Notes: generated by a model not told the origin, from the sequence alone. A stretch of 45,273 nucleotides of DNA from Planctomycetota bacterium (GCA_021776825.1 JAJFFG010000121.1:1-45273); one strand, 5' to 3'. Positions 25,157 to 33,953 are shown, counted from the stretch's first letter. Numbers and translations: made by a program.

Positions 25157-26041
25157 CTAGTCGTCGTCTCCGCCGCCGAACAGGTCCTTGATGGCCTTGC
25201 CGGCGCGGCCCTTCAGGTCGTCGACGACGCCCGACGCCTTCTCGGAGATCGCCGAGATACCGAGCCCCGAGACCGCCTCCAGGGCGCGGCTGGTCATCGC
25301 ATCCATCACGACGCCGGCGAGTTCTCCGGACGAGAGTCCGCCCTCGGCCTTTCCCAGATCGCGCAGGACAATGCGCGGCAACGTCGCGGAGGCCGTCCTG
25401 CCTTTGAGGACGGAGGCGCTGACGCCGATACGCCCTTCCTTGATCACGAGCTTCTCGATGATCAGCCGAGTGCCGTCGTCCGTCGTCTCGGACGGCGCGG
25501 CATCGCCCGCCTTAGGCGCCTTGCCATCTCCGCTGCCGCCGCCACCGCTGCCCGCATCGTCGTCCAGTCCGGCGCTGCGTTTCAGGTCGGCGACAAAGCG
25601 CGCGACGTTCTCCTGGATCGCCGTGACGTTGCTGCCGTCGGAGCTCCACTCGTACGTGACCTCTGGAGCCGCGATCACGACCTTCTTCACGACGACCACG
25701 TCGTCGGTGAGCGTGCTCGTGTCGAGCTCCACGTCGATCTTGCCGAGCCGGAACGCACTCTCGGTGGCGAAGCCGTTCGGGTTCGCGACGGTGACGCCCT
25801 GGATCACGCCCGTGCCGTCGGTCAGGCCGATCTTCACACTCTCGACCGAGACCGTCGCGCCGGTCGCTGAGGTGCCGATCTCCTCGATCGCGGACTTCAC
25901 GATGCCGTCGAGGTTGCCGAGCAGCAACGCGGCGCCGACGCCGAGGGCCATCACGAAGAGGACGACGAGAAGCAGTTTCCCGATGATCCCGCCGACCTCC
26001 CCGTGCCCACGTCGCGCGAGGGTCGTACCTGCAGGCATCAT
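25157..26041 (-). CDS. AsmA-like membrane-anchored protein
   Basis: Of 294 residues, there is one N-terminal membrane helix (IIGKLLLVVLFVMALGVGAALLL, about 19-41), then a periplasmic beta-rich domain. GATVSVESVKIGLTDGTGVIQGVTVANPNGF and RLGKIDVELDTSTLTDDVVVVKKVVI resemble the N-terminal AsmA/DUF748 repeat, in which the 'v.v..v.l.l..G...l..l.v.NP.gf' pattern is usual. A Gly/Ser/Asp-rich linker lies near residues 158-180 and the C-terminus ends in acidic residues. The function is unknown; AsmA-like proteins have been linked to outer-membrane or lipid assembly. The gene begins three bases after yacG and closes the chaperone operon, convergent with speA. Confidence 0.75.
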   Translation of the reverse strand: MMPAGTTLARRGHGEVGGIIGKLLLVVLFVMALGVGAALLLGNLDGIVKSAIEEIGTSATGATVSVESVKIGLTDGTGVIQGVTVANPNGFATESAFRLGKIDVELDTSTLTDDVVVVKKVVIAAPEVTYEWSSDGSNVTAIQENVARFVADLKRSAGLDDDAGSGGGGSGDGKAPKAGDAAPSETTDDGTRLIIEKLVIKEGRIGVSASVLKGRTASATLPRIVLRDLGKAEGGLSSGELAGVVMDAMTSRALEAVSGLGISAISEKASGVVDDLKGRAGKAIKDLFGGGDDD

Positions 26042-26044
26042 CGC

Positions 26045-26233
26045 TCACTCTCCCTGGTCGAGGTCCGCCTCGTGGACGCCGCGCGTGAACTTGTAGTCCT
26101 CGTCGAACCAGGCGCCGAGGTCGACCATACGGCACCGCTCCGAGCAGAACGGGAAGTCCGGTGGCAGCGGCTCGCTCTTGTCGACGGAGATCGTGACACC
26201 GCAGCGTCGGCAGGCGAGTTCGAGCGACCCCAT
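26045..26233 (-). CDS. yacG: DNA gyrase inhibitor YacG-like zinc protein
   Basis: A 62-residue single zinc-finger protein starting at ATG 26233. The ligands are Cys8 and Cys11 (CRRC), then Cys30 and Cys34 in PFCSERCRMVDLGAWFDE, which is the YacG signature. E. coli YacG binds GyrB and inhibits gyrase. The gap between the two cysteine pairs is 18 residues, against about 15 in E. coli, so the loop is slightly longer. It begins two bases after the fmdB-like stop and ends three bases before the AsmA-like start, so it is tightly coupled to both. Confidence 0.9.
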   Translation of the reverse strand: MGSLELACRRCGVTISVDKSEPLPPDFPFCSERCRMVDLGAWFDEDYKFTRGVHEADLDQGE

Positions 26234-26235
26234 CG

Positions 26236-26625
26236 TCAGTCCGCGTTCTTCTTGGCGCCCTTGGACGACGATCCCGACTTGTCGGACTTCGTCGTCGACT
26301 TCGGCTCGCTCTTCGAGTTGCCCTTCGACTCGCCCGATGAGGCGTCGCTCTTCTCGGACGCCTTCTCCTCGGTCCCCGTCTTGCCGGAGTCCGCCTTGCC
26401 CGGCTCCGCCTTGCCGGATTCCGTCTTGGGTGGGCCGCTCTTGCGCTTGTAGTCGGTCTCGTAGAACCCCGAGCCCTTGAAGATCACGCCCGCGCCGGAG
26501 CCGATCAGCCGACGCAACTTGCGCTTCTTGCACTCGGGGCACGTACGCAGAATGCGCGACGTCATCGACTGCCAGTTCTCGAACGCGTGCTGGCACGCAT
26601 CGCACACGTAGTCGTAGGTCGGCAC
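26236..26625 (-). CDS. FmdB-family zinc-ribbon protein with charged tail
   Basis: The first about 45 residues are the FmdB/putative regulatory zinc ribbon: MPTYDYVCDACQHAFE with Cys8 and Cys11, then Cys29 and Cys32 in RTCPECKKRK, and LRRLIGSG. The motif GVIFKGSGFYETDYK is also family-specific. The remaining about 65 residues are a low-complexity Lys/Ser/Gly/Glu tail with imperfect repeats (ESGKAEPGKADSGK), probably disordered. The total is 129 residues from a GTG start. The role of the family is not settled; FmdB was first proposed to regulate formamidase/amidase genes. It lies 24 bp after grpE. Confidence 0.88.
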   Translation of the reverse strand: MPTYDYVCDACQHAFENWQSMTSRILRTCPECKKRKLRRLIGSGAGVIFKGSGFYETDYKRKSGPPKTESGKAEPGKADSGKTGTEEKASEKSDASSGESKGNSKSEPKSTTKSDKSGSSSKGAKKNAD

Positions 26626-26649
26626 GGCTAGTCCCGCCTATTCATGAGG

Positions 26650-27357
26650 CTACGCTCCCGCCGAGACGACGCACCGCGCCGCGCGGATCAGCCGCGGACC
26701 GACGCGATACCCGCGCTCGAACACGGAGATGACGGTGCCCGCCGGGTGCTCGTCGGACTTGGTCCGCAACAGGGCCTCGTGGAACTGCGGGTCGAACGGC
26801 TCGCCCACCGGGTCGATGATCTCGACGTCCTGCCCGTCCAGCGCCGCGCGCAGTTGTCGGTACGTGACCTCGAGGCCCTCGCTCAGCACGGCGGCGTCGT
26901 CCGTCTCGGTCTCGTGTGCCTTGTCGATGCTGTCGAACACCGGCAGGAGACCCTTCACGAACTCGTCGATCGCATCGGCGCTCCAGACCGCCTTCTCGCG
27001 CGCGGTCCGGCGGCGGAAGTTGTCGTACTCGGCGAGGAGGCGCACGTAGCGATCCTGCATCTCGGCGCGCACCGCATCGAGCTCCGGCTTCGTGTAGACG
27101 CGCTCCGGGGCACGGTCGTCTTCGTCGCTGTCCGCGTCGTCGTCCGCGTCGTCGTCCGCGTCGTCGTCCGCGTCGCCGTCCGCGTCATCGTCCGCGTCGT
27201 CGGGCGCCGAAGACTCGTCCGAGTCTCCCTCGGGCGCGTGCGTCTCGTCGAGCTGCGCCGCTGCGGGATCCTCGGCGGTCTCCTCGACGATCTGCTCCGA
27301 TACCGGATCGTCGGAGAGGGGCTCGTCGTCGCGGTCGGTCGTGGGGGTCTCGTTCAT
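26650..27357 (-). CDS. grpE: Nucleotide exchange factor GrpE
   Basis: GrpE drives ADP release from DnaK. The 235 residues comprise an acidic disordered N-terminus (to about 90) with a 12-bp DNA repeat coding for Asp-Asp-Ala-Asp several times, then the coiled-coil dimer helix (VYTKPELDAVRAEMQDRYVRLLAEYDNFRRRTAREK) and the C-terminal beta wing ending GYRVGPRLIRAARCVVS. The MNET start (ATG 27357) is chosen over a GTG three codons upstream. It lies 16 bp after dnaJ. dnaK is not in the window, so it must be encoded elsewhere. The acidic tract is longer than usual. Confidence 0.95.
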   Translation of the reverse strand: MNETPTTDRDDEPLSDDPVSEQIVEETAEDPAAAQLDETHAPEGDSDESSAPDDADDDADGDADDDADDDADDDADSDEDDRAPERVYTKPELDAVRAEMQDRYVRLLAEYDNFRRRTAREKAVWSADAIDEFVKGLLPVFDSIDKAHETETDDAAVLSEGLEVTYRQLRAALDGQDVEIIDPVGEPFDPQFHEALLRTKSDEHPAGTVISVFERGYRVGPRLIRAARCVVSAGA

Positions 27358-27373
27358 GGCTCGCACCGGTTTC

Positions 27374-28528
27374 TCAAACGAACAGGTCCGTCAGGTAGTC
27401 CAGGAAGCCCTTGCGCTTCGGTCCCGGGTTCTGCTCCTCGAGCTCGCGAAACTCCTCGAGCAGTTCGCGCTGGCGCGAGGTCAGCGACCGCGGCACTTCA
27501 ATCTCCACCGTCGCGACGAGATCACCCCGCCGCGTGCCGCGCATGTTCGGCAGTCCCTTGCCGCGGACACGCACGCGATCCCCGCTCTGCGCCCCCGCCT
27601 TCAGCTTCACGCGTTCCTTGCCCTCGAGGGACGGGATGTCGACCGTCGCGCCGAGCGCCGCGTCGGCGAACGAGACGGGTACATCGACGAGCAGGTCGTC
27701 GTCGTGCCGCTCGAACATCTTGTGCGCGTTCACGCGGATCACGACGAACAGGTCCCCAGGGGGACCGCCACGCGGCCCAGCCTCGCCTTGGCCCCGCAAA
27801 CGCATCTGCGTTCCGTCTTCGATCCCGGCCGGGAAGTCGACCTCGATGTCGGCCTTCTTCAATGCGCGCCCGCTGCCGGAGCACGTGACGCAGGGGGAGT
27901 CGAGCAGCGAGCCCTCGCCGGAGCACTGCGGGCACGTCTGCTGCACGGACATGAATCCGAAGGCCACCTGCCGCACCTGCCCGGCACCACCGCAGGTCGA
28001 GCAACGCGTTCGCGTCGTGCCGGTCTTCGCCCCGGAGCCAGAGCAGCCGCCGCAGGTGACGTGACGCCGCAGCGTGATCGTCTTCTTCACGCCGCGCGCC
28101 ATCTCCTCGAAGGAGAGAGCGACATCGACGCGCAGATGGCTGCCGCGTTGCGCGCCGCCCCCACCGCGTCGCCCGCCTCCGCCGCCGAACAGCTCGTCGA
28201 AGATCGAGCCGCCGCGACCGCCGAACACCTGCTCGAAGATGTCGTTCGGGTCGGAGACGCCGCCGAAGCCGGCACCGCCCGCCCCACCGAAGCCGCCCAT
28301 CTGCGGGCCGTCGTGACCGTAGCGGTCGTATCCGGCGCGCTTCTGGTCGTCGGAGAGGACCTCGTACGCCTCGGCGGCTTCCTTGAAGCTCGCCTCGGCG
28401 CCCTTGTCCCCCGGGTTGCGGTCCGGGTGGTACTTCAGCGCGAGCTTGCGGTACGCCTTCTTGACGTCGTCCGCGGATGCATCACGCGCGACGCCGAGCA
28501 CGTCGTAGAAATCGCGCTTGTCGGCCAT
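27374..28528 (-). CDS. dnaJ: Chaperone protein DnaJ
   Basis: A type I J-protein of 384 residues that stimulates the DnaK ATPase and delivers unfolded clients. The J domain has HPD in LALKYHPDRNPGDKGAE (about 33-38), followed by a Gly/Phe-rich region (about 77-120). The zinc-binding repeats CGGCSGSG, CSTCGGAG, CPQCSGEG and CVTCSGSG are all intact, and two beta C-terminal domains with LLVDVPVSFADAALGATVDIPSL follow. It lies 23 bp after groEL1 and 16 bp before grpE in the chaperone operon. Confidence 0.97.
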   Translation of the reverse strand: MADKRDFYDVLGVARDASADDVKKAYRKLALKYHPDRNPGDKGAEASFKEAAEAYEVLSDDQKRAGYDRYGHDGPQMGGFGGAGGAGFGGVSDPNDIFEQVFGGRGGSIFDELFGGGGGRRGGGGAQRGSHLRVDVALSFEEMARGVKKTITLRRHVTCGGCSGSGAKTGTTRTRCSTCGGAGQVRQVAFGFMSVQQTCPQCSGEGSLLDSPCVTCSGSGRALKKADIEVDFPAGIEDGTQMRLRGQGEAGPRGGPPGDLFVVIRVNAHKMFERHDDDLLVDVPVSFADAALGATVDIPSLEGKERVKLKAGAQSGDRVRVRGKGLPNMRGTRRGDLVATVEIEVPRSLTSRQRELLEEFRELEEQNPGPKRKGFLDYLTDLFV

Positions 28529-28551
28529 GGGAGTACGAGCGCCGATACGGT

Positions 28552-30174
28552 CTAGGCGACCGCGCCGGCTGCCGCCTTGTTCCGATCGTTGTCCTTCAGT
28601 TCCGTGACCATCACGCGCGTCGTCAGCATCGTGCCGGCCACGCTCACTGCGTAGGTCAACGCGGACTTCGTCACCTTGGTCGGGTCGACAATGCCAGCGC
28701 GGAACATGTCCACCATCTTGCCGTTGCGCGCGTCGTAGCCGCGCGTGGCCCGCTCCTCGGCGAGGATGTCGGCAACCACCACCGCACCGTCGTCACCGGC
28801 GTTGTCGGCAATGCAGCGTGTCGGCGCCTGAAGCGCGCGTCGCAGGATGCGAGCGGCGAACTTCTCGTCGCCCGGGAGCTGTCGGCCCGTCAGGTCGTCG
28901 AGGGCGGAGGCAGCACGCAGCAGCGCCACGCCGCCACCGGGCACGATGCCCTCGTCGGCCGCGGCACGCGTCGCGTGAACAGCGTCCTCGACCCGTGCCT
29001 TCTTCTCCTTCGACTCGGCCTCGGTGGCCGCGCCGACCTTCAGGATCACGACACCGCCGGCCAGCTTCGCGAGGCGCTCCTGGAGCTTCTCGCGGTCGTA
29101 GTCCGACGTGCTCATCTCGATGGCGCGACGGATCTGACCGATGCGCTCCTTGATGTCCGCGCTCGTGCCACCACCGCCGACCATCGTCGTGTCGGACTTC
29201 GACACCTCGACGCGCTTCACGGAGCCGAGCTCCGAGAGCTCCACGTCCTCGAGCTTGCGACCGAGATCCGCCGAGAGGAACGCGCCGCCGGTTAGCACGG
29301 CGATGTCGCCGAGCATGGCCTTGCGCCGATCGCCGAAGCCCGGCGCCTTGACGGCGCAGACGTTCAGCACGCCGCGCAGGCGGTTGACGACGAGCGCCGC
29401 GAGCGCCTCGTTCTCGATGTCCTCGGCGATGATGAGCAGCGGCTTGCCGACACGCGCCACCTGCTCGAGCACCGGCACCAGCTCGCGCAGTGTGCTGATC
29501 TTCTTCTCGTGCACGAGGACGAGCGCGTCCTCGATCACGCAGCGCATCTTCTGCGCGTCGGTGACGAAGTACGGCGAGAGATAGCCCTTGTCGAAGCGCA
29601 TCCCGTCGACGACGTCGCGCGTCGACTCGAGGGTCTTCGCCTCTTCGACGGTGATCACGCCGTCCTTGCCGACGTGCGTGATCGCGTCCGCGACCAACTT
29701 GCCGATCACGGGGTCGTTGTTCGCCGAGATGGTCGCGACGTTGGCGTAGTCGGCCTCGGTCTTGACCGGACGCGACTGGGCCTGGATGCCCTCGAGCACC
29801 GCGGCGCACGCCTTGTCCAGACCGCGCTTCATCGCCATCGGATCGACACCCGCGGCGAGCGCCTTCACGCCCTCGTCGAAGATCGCCTGAGCGAGCACGG
29901 TCGCGGTCGTGGTGCCGTCACCGGCCACGTCGCTCGTCTTGCTCGCCACCTCGTTCACGAGCTTGGCGCCCATGTTCTCGAACGGGTCCGGGAGCTCGAT
30001 CTCCTTCGCCACGGTGACGCCGTCCTTGGTGACGCCGGGGCTCCCCCAAGACTTGTCGAGGATGACCGTTCGGCCGGACGGGCCGAGCGTGACCTTCACG
30101 GTGTTCGCGAGAGTCGCGACACCCTTCTGGACCTTCTTCCAGGCGTCCTCGTCGAAGAGCATCTGCTTCGCCAT
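28552..30174 (-). CDS. groEL: Chaperonin GroEL, copy 1
   Basis: A 60-kDa chaperonin of 540 residues that forms the double-ring folding chamber. Core motifs are VTLGPSGRTVILDKSWG, DGTTTATVLAQ, the GroES-contact segment GYLSPYFVTD, LLIIAEDIENEALAALVVN, and ATPase VEDAVHATRAAADEG followed by GIVPGGGVALL. The C-terminus is KDNDRNKAAAGAVA, without the Gly-Gly-Met repeats of E. coli. The usual contact residues, including Tyr and Phe of GYLSPYF, are present, so this copy looks the more standard partner of GroES. AGGAG lies about seven bases before the ATG. A tandem-repeat-containing 109-bp gap separates it from groES upstream. Confidence 0.97.
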   Translation of the reverse strand: MAKQMLFDEDAWKKVQKGVATLANTVKVTLGPSGRTVILDKSWGSPGVTKDGVTVAKEIELPDPFENMGAKLVNEVASKTSDVAGDGTTTATVLAQAIFDEGVKALAAGVDPMAMKRGLDKACAAVLEGIQAQSRPVKTEADYANVATISANNDPVIGKLVADAITHVGKDGVITVEEAKTLESTRDVVDGMRFDKGYLSPYFVTDAQKMRCVIEDALVLVHEKKISTLRELVPVLEQVARVGKPLLIIAEDIENEALAALVVNRLRGVLNVCAVKAPGFGDRRKAMLGDIAVLTGGAFLSADLGRKLEDVELSELGSVKRVEVSKSDTTMVGGGGTSADIKERIGQIRRAIEMSTSDYDREKLQERLAKLAGGVVILKVGAATEAESKEKKARVEDAVHATRAAADEGIVPGGGVALLRAASALDDLTGRQLPGDEKFAARILRRALQAPTRCIADNAGDDGAVVVADILAEERATRGYDARNGKMVDMFRAGIVDPTKVTKSALTYAVSVAGTMLTTRVMVTELKDNDRNKAAAGAVA

Positions 30175-30238
30175 GGTGGGCTCCTGCGTTCGTTCTCGTT
30201 GGGGGGTTGCGGGCGGTGCCCGCGAGTGCGATGGGGTG

Positions 30239-30283
30239 CGATCAGCGCCGTTCGATCAGCGCCGTTCGATCAGGGGGCTTCGA

Positions 30284-30287
<4 letters not shown>
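30239..30287. repeat. 14-bp tandem repeat, 4 units, ending in the groES stop codon
   Basis: The units start at 30239, 30253, 30267 and 30281 (CGATCAGCGCCGTT and variants). On the minus strand each carries TGA in TGATCG. The one at 30284-30286 is the groES stop, and the next three lie exactly 14 nt apart, so together they place stop codons in all three reading frames. Confidence 0.9.
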
Positions 30288-30571
<284 letters not shown>

Positions 30572-30629
30572 GGTTCTTCTCCCGTTTCGGGTCTCTATGG
30601 GGTTCTGTCGTTGTTGCAGCGATCGGTAC

Positions 30630-30672
30630 CGAACAGGGCCCAATCGAACAGGGCCCAATCGAACAGGGCCTA
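30630..30672. repeat. 15-bp tandem repeat, ~3 units, abutting the groEL2 stop
   Basis: Units CGAACAGGGCCCAAT start at 30630 and 30645. The third (30660) merges into the groEL2 stop codon (30670-30672). On the minus strand the unit reads ATTGGGCCCTGTTCG and includes the palindrome GGGCCC. Confidence 0.9.
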
Positions 30673-32280
30673 GTAGTCCTCGTCCCCGCCGGCGTCGTCG
30701 CCGTCGTCGTCGGGCGCCTTCGCGATCAGGCAGTCGGTCGTGAGCAGGAGTCCGGCGACCGAAGTCGCGTTCTCGAGCGCGGTGCGCACCACCTTGGTCG
30801 GGTCGACGATGCCGGCCTCGACCATGTCCACGTAGCGGTCGCCATCGGCGTCGTAGCCGTGGTTGCCCTTCTCGCGGAGCACGTTGCGAACGACCACGGT
30901 GCCATCGACACCGGCGTTGTCGGCGATCGTGCGCATGGGGATCTGCAGCGCGCGGATGAGGATGTCGGCGCCGACCTGACGGTCGTCACCGAGCTTCACG
31001 CGACCGAGCGTCGCCGAGGCGCGGATGAGCGCGACACCGCCGCCGGGCACGATGCCTTCCTCGTTCGCGGCGCGGGTGGCGTGGAGCGCGTCCTCGACGC
31101 GCGCCTTCTTCTCCTTCATCTCGATCTCGGTCGCAGCGCCGACCTTGATCTCGGCCACGCCGCCGGCCAGCTTGGCGAGACGCTCCTGGAGCTTCTCGCG
31201 GTCGTAGTCCGACGACGTGGACTCGATCGCTCCGCGGATCTGACCGATGCGCGCCGCAACGGCCGCGCGATCACCGACGCCCTCGACGACGAGCGTCTTC
31301 TCCGCATCGACGACGAACTTGCGGCAACTGCCGAGGTCCTCGAGCTCGAGAGTCTCGAGCTCCACGCCCAAGTCCTTCATGAGCGGGTTGGCGCCCGTCA
31401 GCGCGGCGAGGTCCTGCATCATCTGCTTGCGGCGATCGCCGTAGCCAGGCGCTTTGACGGCGACCACGCGCAGTCCGCCACGCAGCTTGTTCACGACCAG
31501 GGTCGAGAGGGCCTCGCCCTCGACGTCCTCGGCGATGATCACGAGCGGACGGTTCGACTGGATGACCTTCTCGAGCAGCGGCACGAGCTTGGCGACGTTC
31601 GAGATCTTGTCCTCGTGCACCAGGATGAGCGGAGCGTCGAAGGCGACCTCCATTCGGTCGGCGTCGGTCACGAAGTGCGGCGAGAGATAGCCGCGATCGA
31701 ACTGCATGCCCTCGACGACGGTGACCTCGGTCTCGAGGCCCTTGCCCTCCTCGACCGTCACGACGCCGTCGCGACCGACCTTCTCGAGGGCGTCGGCGAT
31801 GATCTTGCCGATCTCGCGGTCGCCGTTGGCGGAGATGGTCGCGACCTGCGCGATCTCCTTCTTGCCGTGCACGGGGACGCTCAGCTTGTGGAGACGCTCG
31901 ACGACCTTCTCGCAGGCGGCGAGCATGCCGCGCTGGACCGAGGTCGCGGGGACGCCCGCGACGACCTGGCGGAGGCCCTCGCGATAGAGCGCCTCGGCGA
32001 GCACCGTGGCGGTGGTCGTGCCGTCACCGGCGACGTCGCTCGTCTTGCTCGCGACCTCGCGCAGCAGACGCGCGCCCATGTTCTGGTACGGGTCGGCCAG
32101 CTCGATCTCTTCGGCGACGGAGACGCCGTCCTTGGTGACGGTCGGAGCGCCCCAGCCCTTGTCGAGCATCGCGTTACGGCCGCGAGGGCCGAGGGTGGCC
32201 TTGACCGCCCGCGCGAGGTTCGTGACGCCCACGCTGAGTGCGTCGCGCGCCTCGGAATCGAATGCCATCTGCTTGGCCAT
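30670..32280 (-). CDS. groEL: Chaperonin GroEL, copy 2
   Basis: A second chaperonin of 536 residues, first gene of the chaperone operon, clearly a paralogue and not a recent duplicate of copy 1. Intact motifs include VKATLGPRGRNAMLDKGWG, DGTTTATVLAE, VIIAEDVEGEALSTLVVN and VEDALHATRAANEEGIVPGGGVAL. In the GroES-contact strand the sequence is GYLSPHFVTD, with His where Tyr is usual (E. coli Tyr203). The C-terminus is strongly acidic (PDDDGDDAGGDEDY) in place of a Gly-Gly-Met tail, which would make the chamber floor negatively charged. GAGGAG precedes the ATG at 32280. Specialised clients are possible but unproven. Confidence 0.97.
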   Translation of the reverse strand: MAKQMAFDSEARDALSVGVTNLARAVKATLGPRGRNAMLDKGWGAPTVTKDGVSVAEEIELADPYQNMGARLLREVASKTSDVAGDGTTTATVLAEALYREGLRQVVAGVPATSVQRGMLAACEKVVERLHKLSVPVHGKKEIAQVATISANGDREIGKIIADALEKVGRDGVVTVEEGKGLETEVTVVEGMQFDRGYLSPHFVTDADRMEVAFDAPLILVHEDKISNVAKLVPLLEKVIQSNRPLVIIAEDVEGEALSTLVVNKLRGGLRVVAVKAPGYGDRRKQMMQDLAALTGANPLMKDLGVELETLELEDLGSCRKFVVDAEKTLVVEGVGDRAAVAARIGQIRGAIESTSSDYDREKLQERLAKLAGGVAEIKVGAATEIEMKEKKARVEDALHATRAANEEGIVPGGGVALIRASATLGRVKLGDDRQVGADILIRALQIPMRTIADNAGVDGTVVVRNVLREKGNHGYDADGDRYVDMVEAGIVDPTKVVRTALENATSVAGLLLTTDCLIAKAPDDDGDDAGGDEDY

Positions 32281-32333
32281 GCGGTTCTCTCCTCGATGCC
32301 CGGCCACAGCCGGGGAGCCACTTGGTCCGGCCA

Positions 32334-32349
32334 CTCCCGTCGACGGGAG
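32334..32349. promoter_or_regulatory. 16-bp perfect palindrome upstream of groEL2
   Basis: CTCCCGTCGACGGGAG is self-complementary and lies 54 bp before the groEL2 start, in the 266-bp divergent gap to the NPCBM gene. It could be a repressor site for the heat-shock operon or an mRNA hairpin. It does not match CIRCE. A second inverted pair (CTGGCAG/CTGCCAG, about 32448-32485) lies further upstream. Confidence 0.4.
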
Positions 32350-32533
32350 CGCTCACCTAGACGGGCACATGGGTCCCGCCTCGCGCTCTGGAGCAGTCCG
32401 CGTGCCGCTCGATTTCACGCTCTCAGGCTCGAATTGGTGATGACACGCTGGCAGCAGGCTCCCGGGAGGCCATCTCGGCCTGCCAGGTTGTCACGACCCT
32501 GACGCATCTCCGGCCAGCCTCGACGCGGGGTGC

Positions 32534-32539
32534 TACGAT
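32534..32539 (+). promoter_or_regulatory. Candidate -10 element (TACGAT), leaderless promoter
   Basis: TACGAT ends eight bases before the ATG at 32547, so transcription would start at or next to the start codon. There is no ribosome site. This suggests leaderless translation of the NPCBM gene. Confidence 0.4.
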
Positions 32540-32546
32540 TCGTTCG

Positions 32547-33848
32547 ATGTCGCGTCACGCCCCACCGCTCGGTCTCCTGCTCGCGCTGCTCGTCCCGCTG
32601 GGTCTCGTCGGCGCCGCCGGCGCGAGCGACGATCCCCCGCCAACTCGCGTGGTCGTGGCGCGCGTCAAGGGCAAGACGACGACCGCAACCGCGGTGGTTT
32701 CGCTGACGGAGACGGAGCTCGTGCTCCAGATCGACGACGAGGCGACGGGCGTCCCGCTCGACGACGTCATCGCGATCACGACCGGAGCTCGCCCGAATCC
32801 GCCGCGCCCGTTCGTCTCGCGCGACGTCGCGTTGGACCTGTGGTCAGGAGAGGAGGTCCGCGGACAGATCACGGCGGGAGATGATCGCTTCGTCTCGCTC
32901 CGCTCCCCCCTCCTCGGTACCGTGCGCGTCGAGGTCGATGCGATCGCCGGCGTTCGCTTCCTCCGTCGTCTCGCCGAGGTCGCGGAGCCGCCGGACCTGC
33001 GCTCGCAGCCCGACGTCGATGTCGTGCATCTGGTCGGAGGCGACCGCGTCAATTGCACGGTCGTGTCGATCGGCGCTGACGCGCTCGAGTGCGCGACCTC
33101 CGGTGACGACTCGCTCGACGTGCCGTACGAGAAGATCACGGCGTTCCGACTGCAGCCCTACGAGACGGAGAGCGCGGACGGACGCCTGGCGACGGCGGTG
33201 CTTCGCGACGGCACACGACTGATGTGCCGCGCGCCGGCTGTCGCGGAGGGACGCCTGACGCTCGCGAGCCTCTCGGGGTTCGACGTCGATGCGGCCCTCG
33301 ACGACGTCGTCGCCATCCACATCGCCGGGGCGGCCTACCGCTATCTGAGCGACCTCGAGGCTCCCGAGATCGAGATCAAGCCGTTCTGGAAGCCCGTGGC
33401 GGGCGATCCGGTCTCGCTCTACGCACCACGGCTGGACCGGGCGTTCTCGGGCGGTCGGCTGACCGTCGGGGGCGGCACGTGGCTGAAGGGCATCGGCGTC
33501 TACTCCGGCACCTCGCTGACGTGGCAGCTCGACGGCGAGTACTCGGAGTTCCGTACGAGCGTTGGCATCGACGACGCGGCTGGTGATCTGGGGAGCGTCG
33601 TGTTCGAGATCCTGGTGGACGGCAAGCGCCGGTGGAGGAGCGAGCTCGTGCGCGCCGCCGCCGCGCGCGTCCCGGGAGCCGACGACGCCGACCACGCCGG
33701 CCGAGCCCAGCGGGGCGCGGTGGACGCCGGTCGACTGGACGTTTCAGGCGCGAAAACGCTGACGCTCCGCGTCCTCGCCGGGAACGACGAGGAGCCGTAT
33801 CCGATCCAGGACGAGGCCGACTGGCTCGGGGCCATGCTCGTCCGATGA
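32547..33848 (+). CDS. Secreted protein with C-terminal NPCBM domain
   Basis: Of 433 residues, there is a Sec signal peptide (MSRHAPPLGLLLALLVPLGL, cleaved near GAAGA at about 24). Next come beta-rich repeats (about 35-270), in which segments like VSLTETELVLQIDDEATGVPLDDVIAI, GEEVRGQITAGDDRFVSLRS and GDRVNCTVVSIGADALECAT look like SH3/Sm-type strands ('d.v.G.i.....d.l.l'). A C-terminal NPCBM/NEW2 carbohydrate-binding-module-like domain (about 285-430) follows, with LKGIGVYSGTSLTWQLDGEYSEFRTSVGIDD and GSVVFEILVDGKRRW. It is probably periplasmic or surface-located and sugar-binding. Its stop is inside the first unit of an 18-bp tandem repeat. Confidence 0.87.
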   Translation: MSRHAPPLGLLLALLVPLGLVGAAGASDDPPPTRVVVARVKGKTTTATAVVSLTETELVLQIDDEATGVPLDDVIAITTGARPNPPRPFVSRDVALDLWSGEEVRGQITAGDDRFVSLRSPLLGTVRVEVDAIAGVRFLRRLAEVAEPPDLRSQPDVDVVHLVGGDRVNCTVVSIGADALECATSGDDSLDVPYEKITAFRLQPYETESADGRLATAVLRDGTRLMCRAPAVAEGRLTLASLSGFDVDAALDDVVAIHIAGAAYRYLSDLEAPEIEIKPFWKPVAGDPVSLYAPRLDRAFSGGRLTVGGGTWLKGIGVYSGTSLTWQLDGEYSEFRTSVGIDDAAGDLGSVVFEILVDGKRRWRSELVRAAAARVPGADDADHAGRAQRGAVDAGRLDVSGAKTLTLRVLAGNDEEPYPIQDEADWLGAMLVR

Positions 33849-33940
33849 GCCCGCGTGGTTCGATGAGCCCGCGTGGTTCGATGAGCCTGCGCGGTTCGAT
33901 GAGCCCGCGTGTTTCGATGAGCCCTGGTCGGCGTCGATGA
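33843..33940 (+). repeat. 18-bp tandem repeat, 5 units, starting at the NPCBM gene stop
   Basis: The unit CGATGAGCCCGCGTGGTT repeats from 33843, with units at 33861, 33879, 33897 and 33915 and a final CGATGA at 33935. The first TGA (33846-33848) is the gene's stop codon, and since 18 is a multiple of three the later TGAs are in frame. Each ATGA also offers an overlapping start codon in another frame. It ends 13 bp before the next gene. Confidence 0.92.
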
Positions 33941-33953
33941 GAACGGCGCGCTC

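Noticed and set aside
30859..32502. A 547-codon plus-strand frame opposite groEL2
   Set aside because: It mirrors the GroEL codons and has no recognisable domain.
32281..32546. CIRCE/HrcA operator upstream of groEL2
   Set aside because: No match to the CIRCE inverted repeat on either strand.
33858..33940. A small Met-Ser-Pro-Arg-Gly-Ser repeat protein
   Set aside because: The frame is a by-product of the 18-bp DNA repeat; there is no ribosome site and nothing shows it is made.
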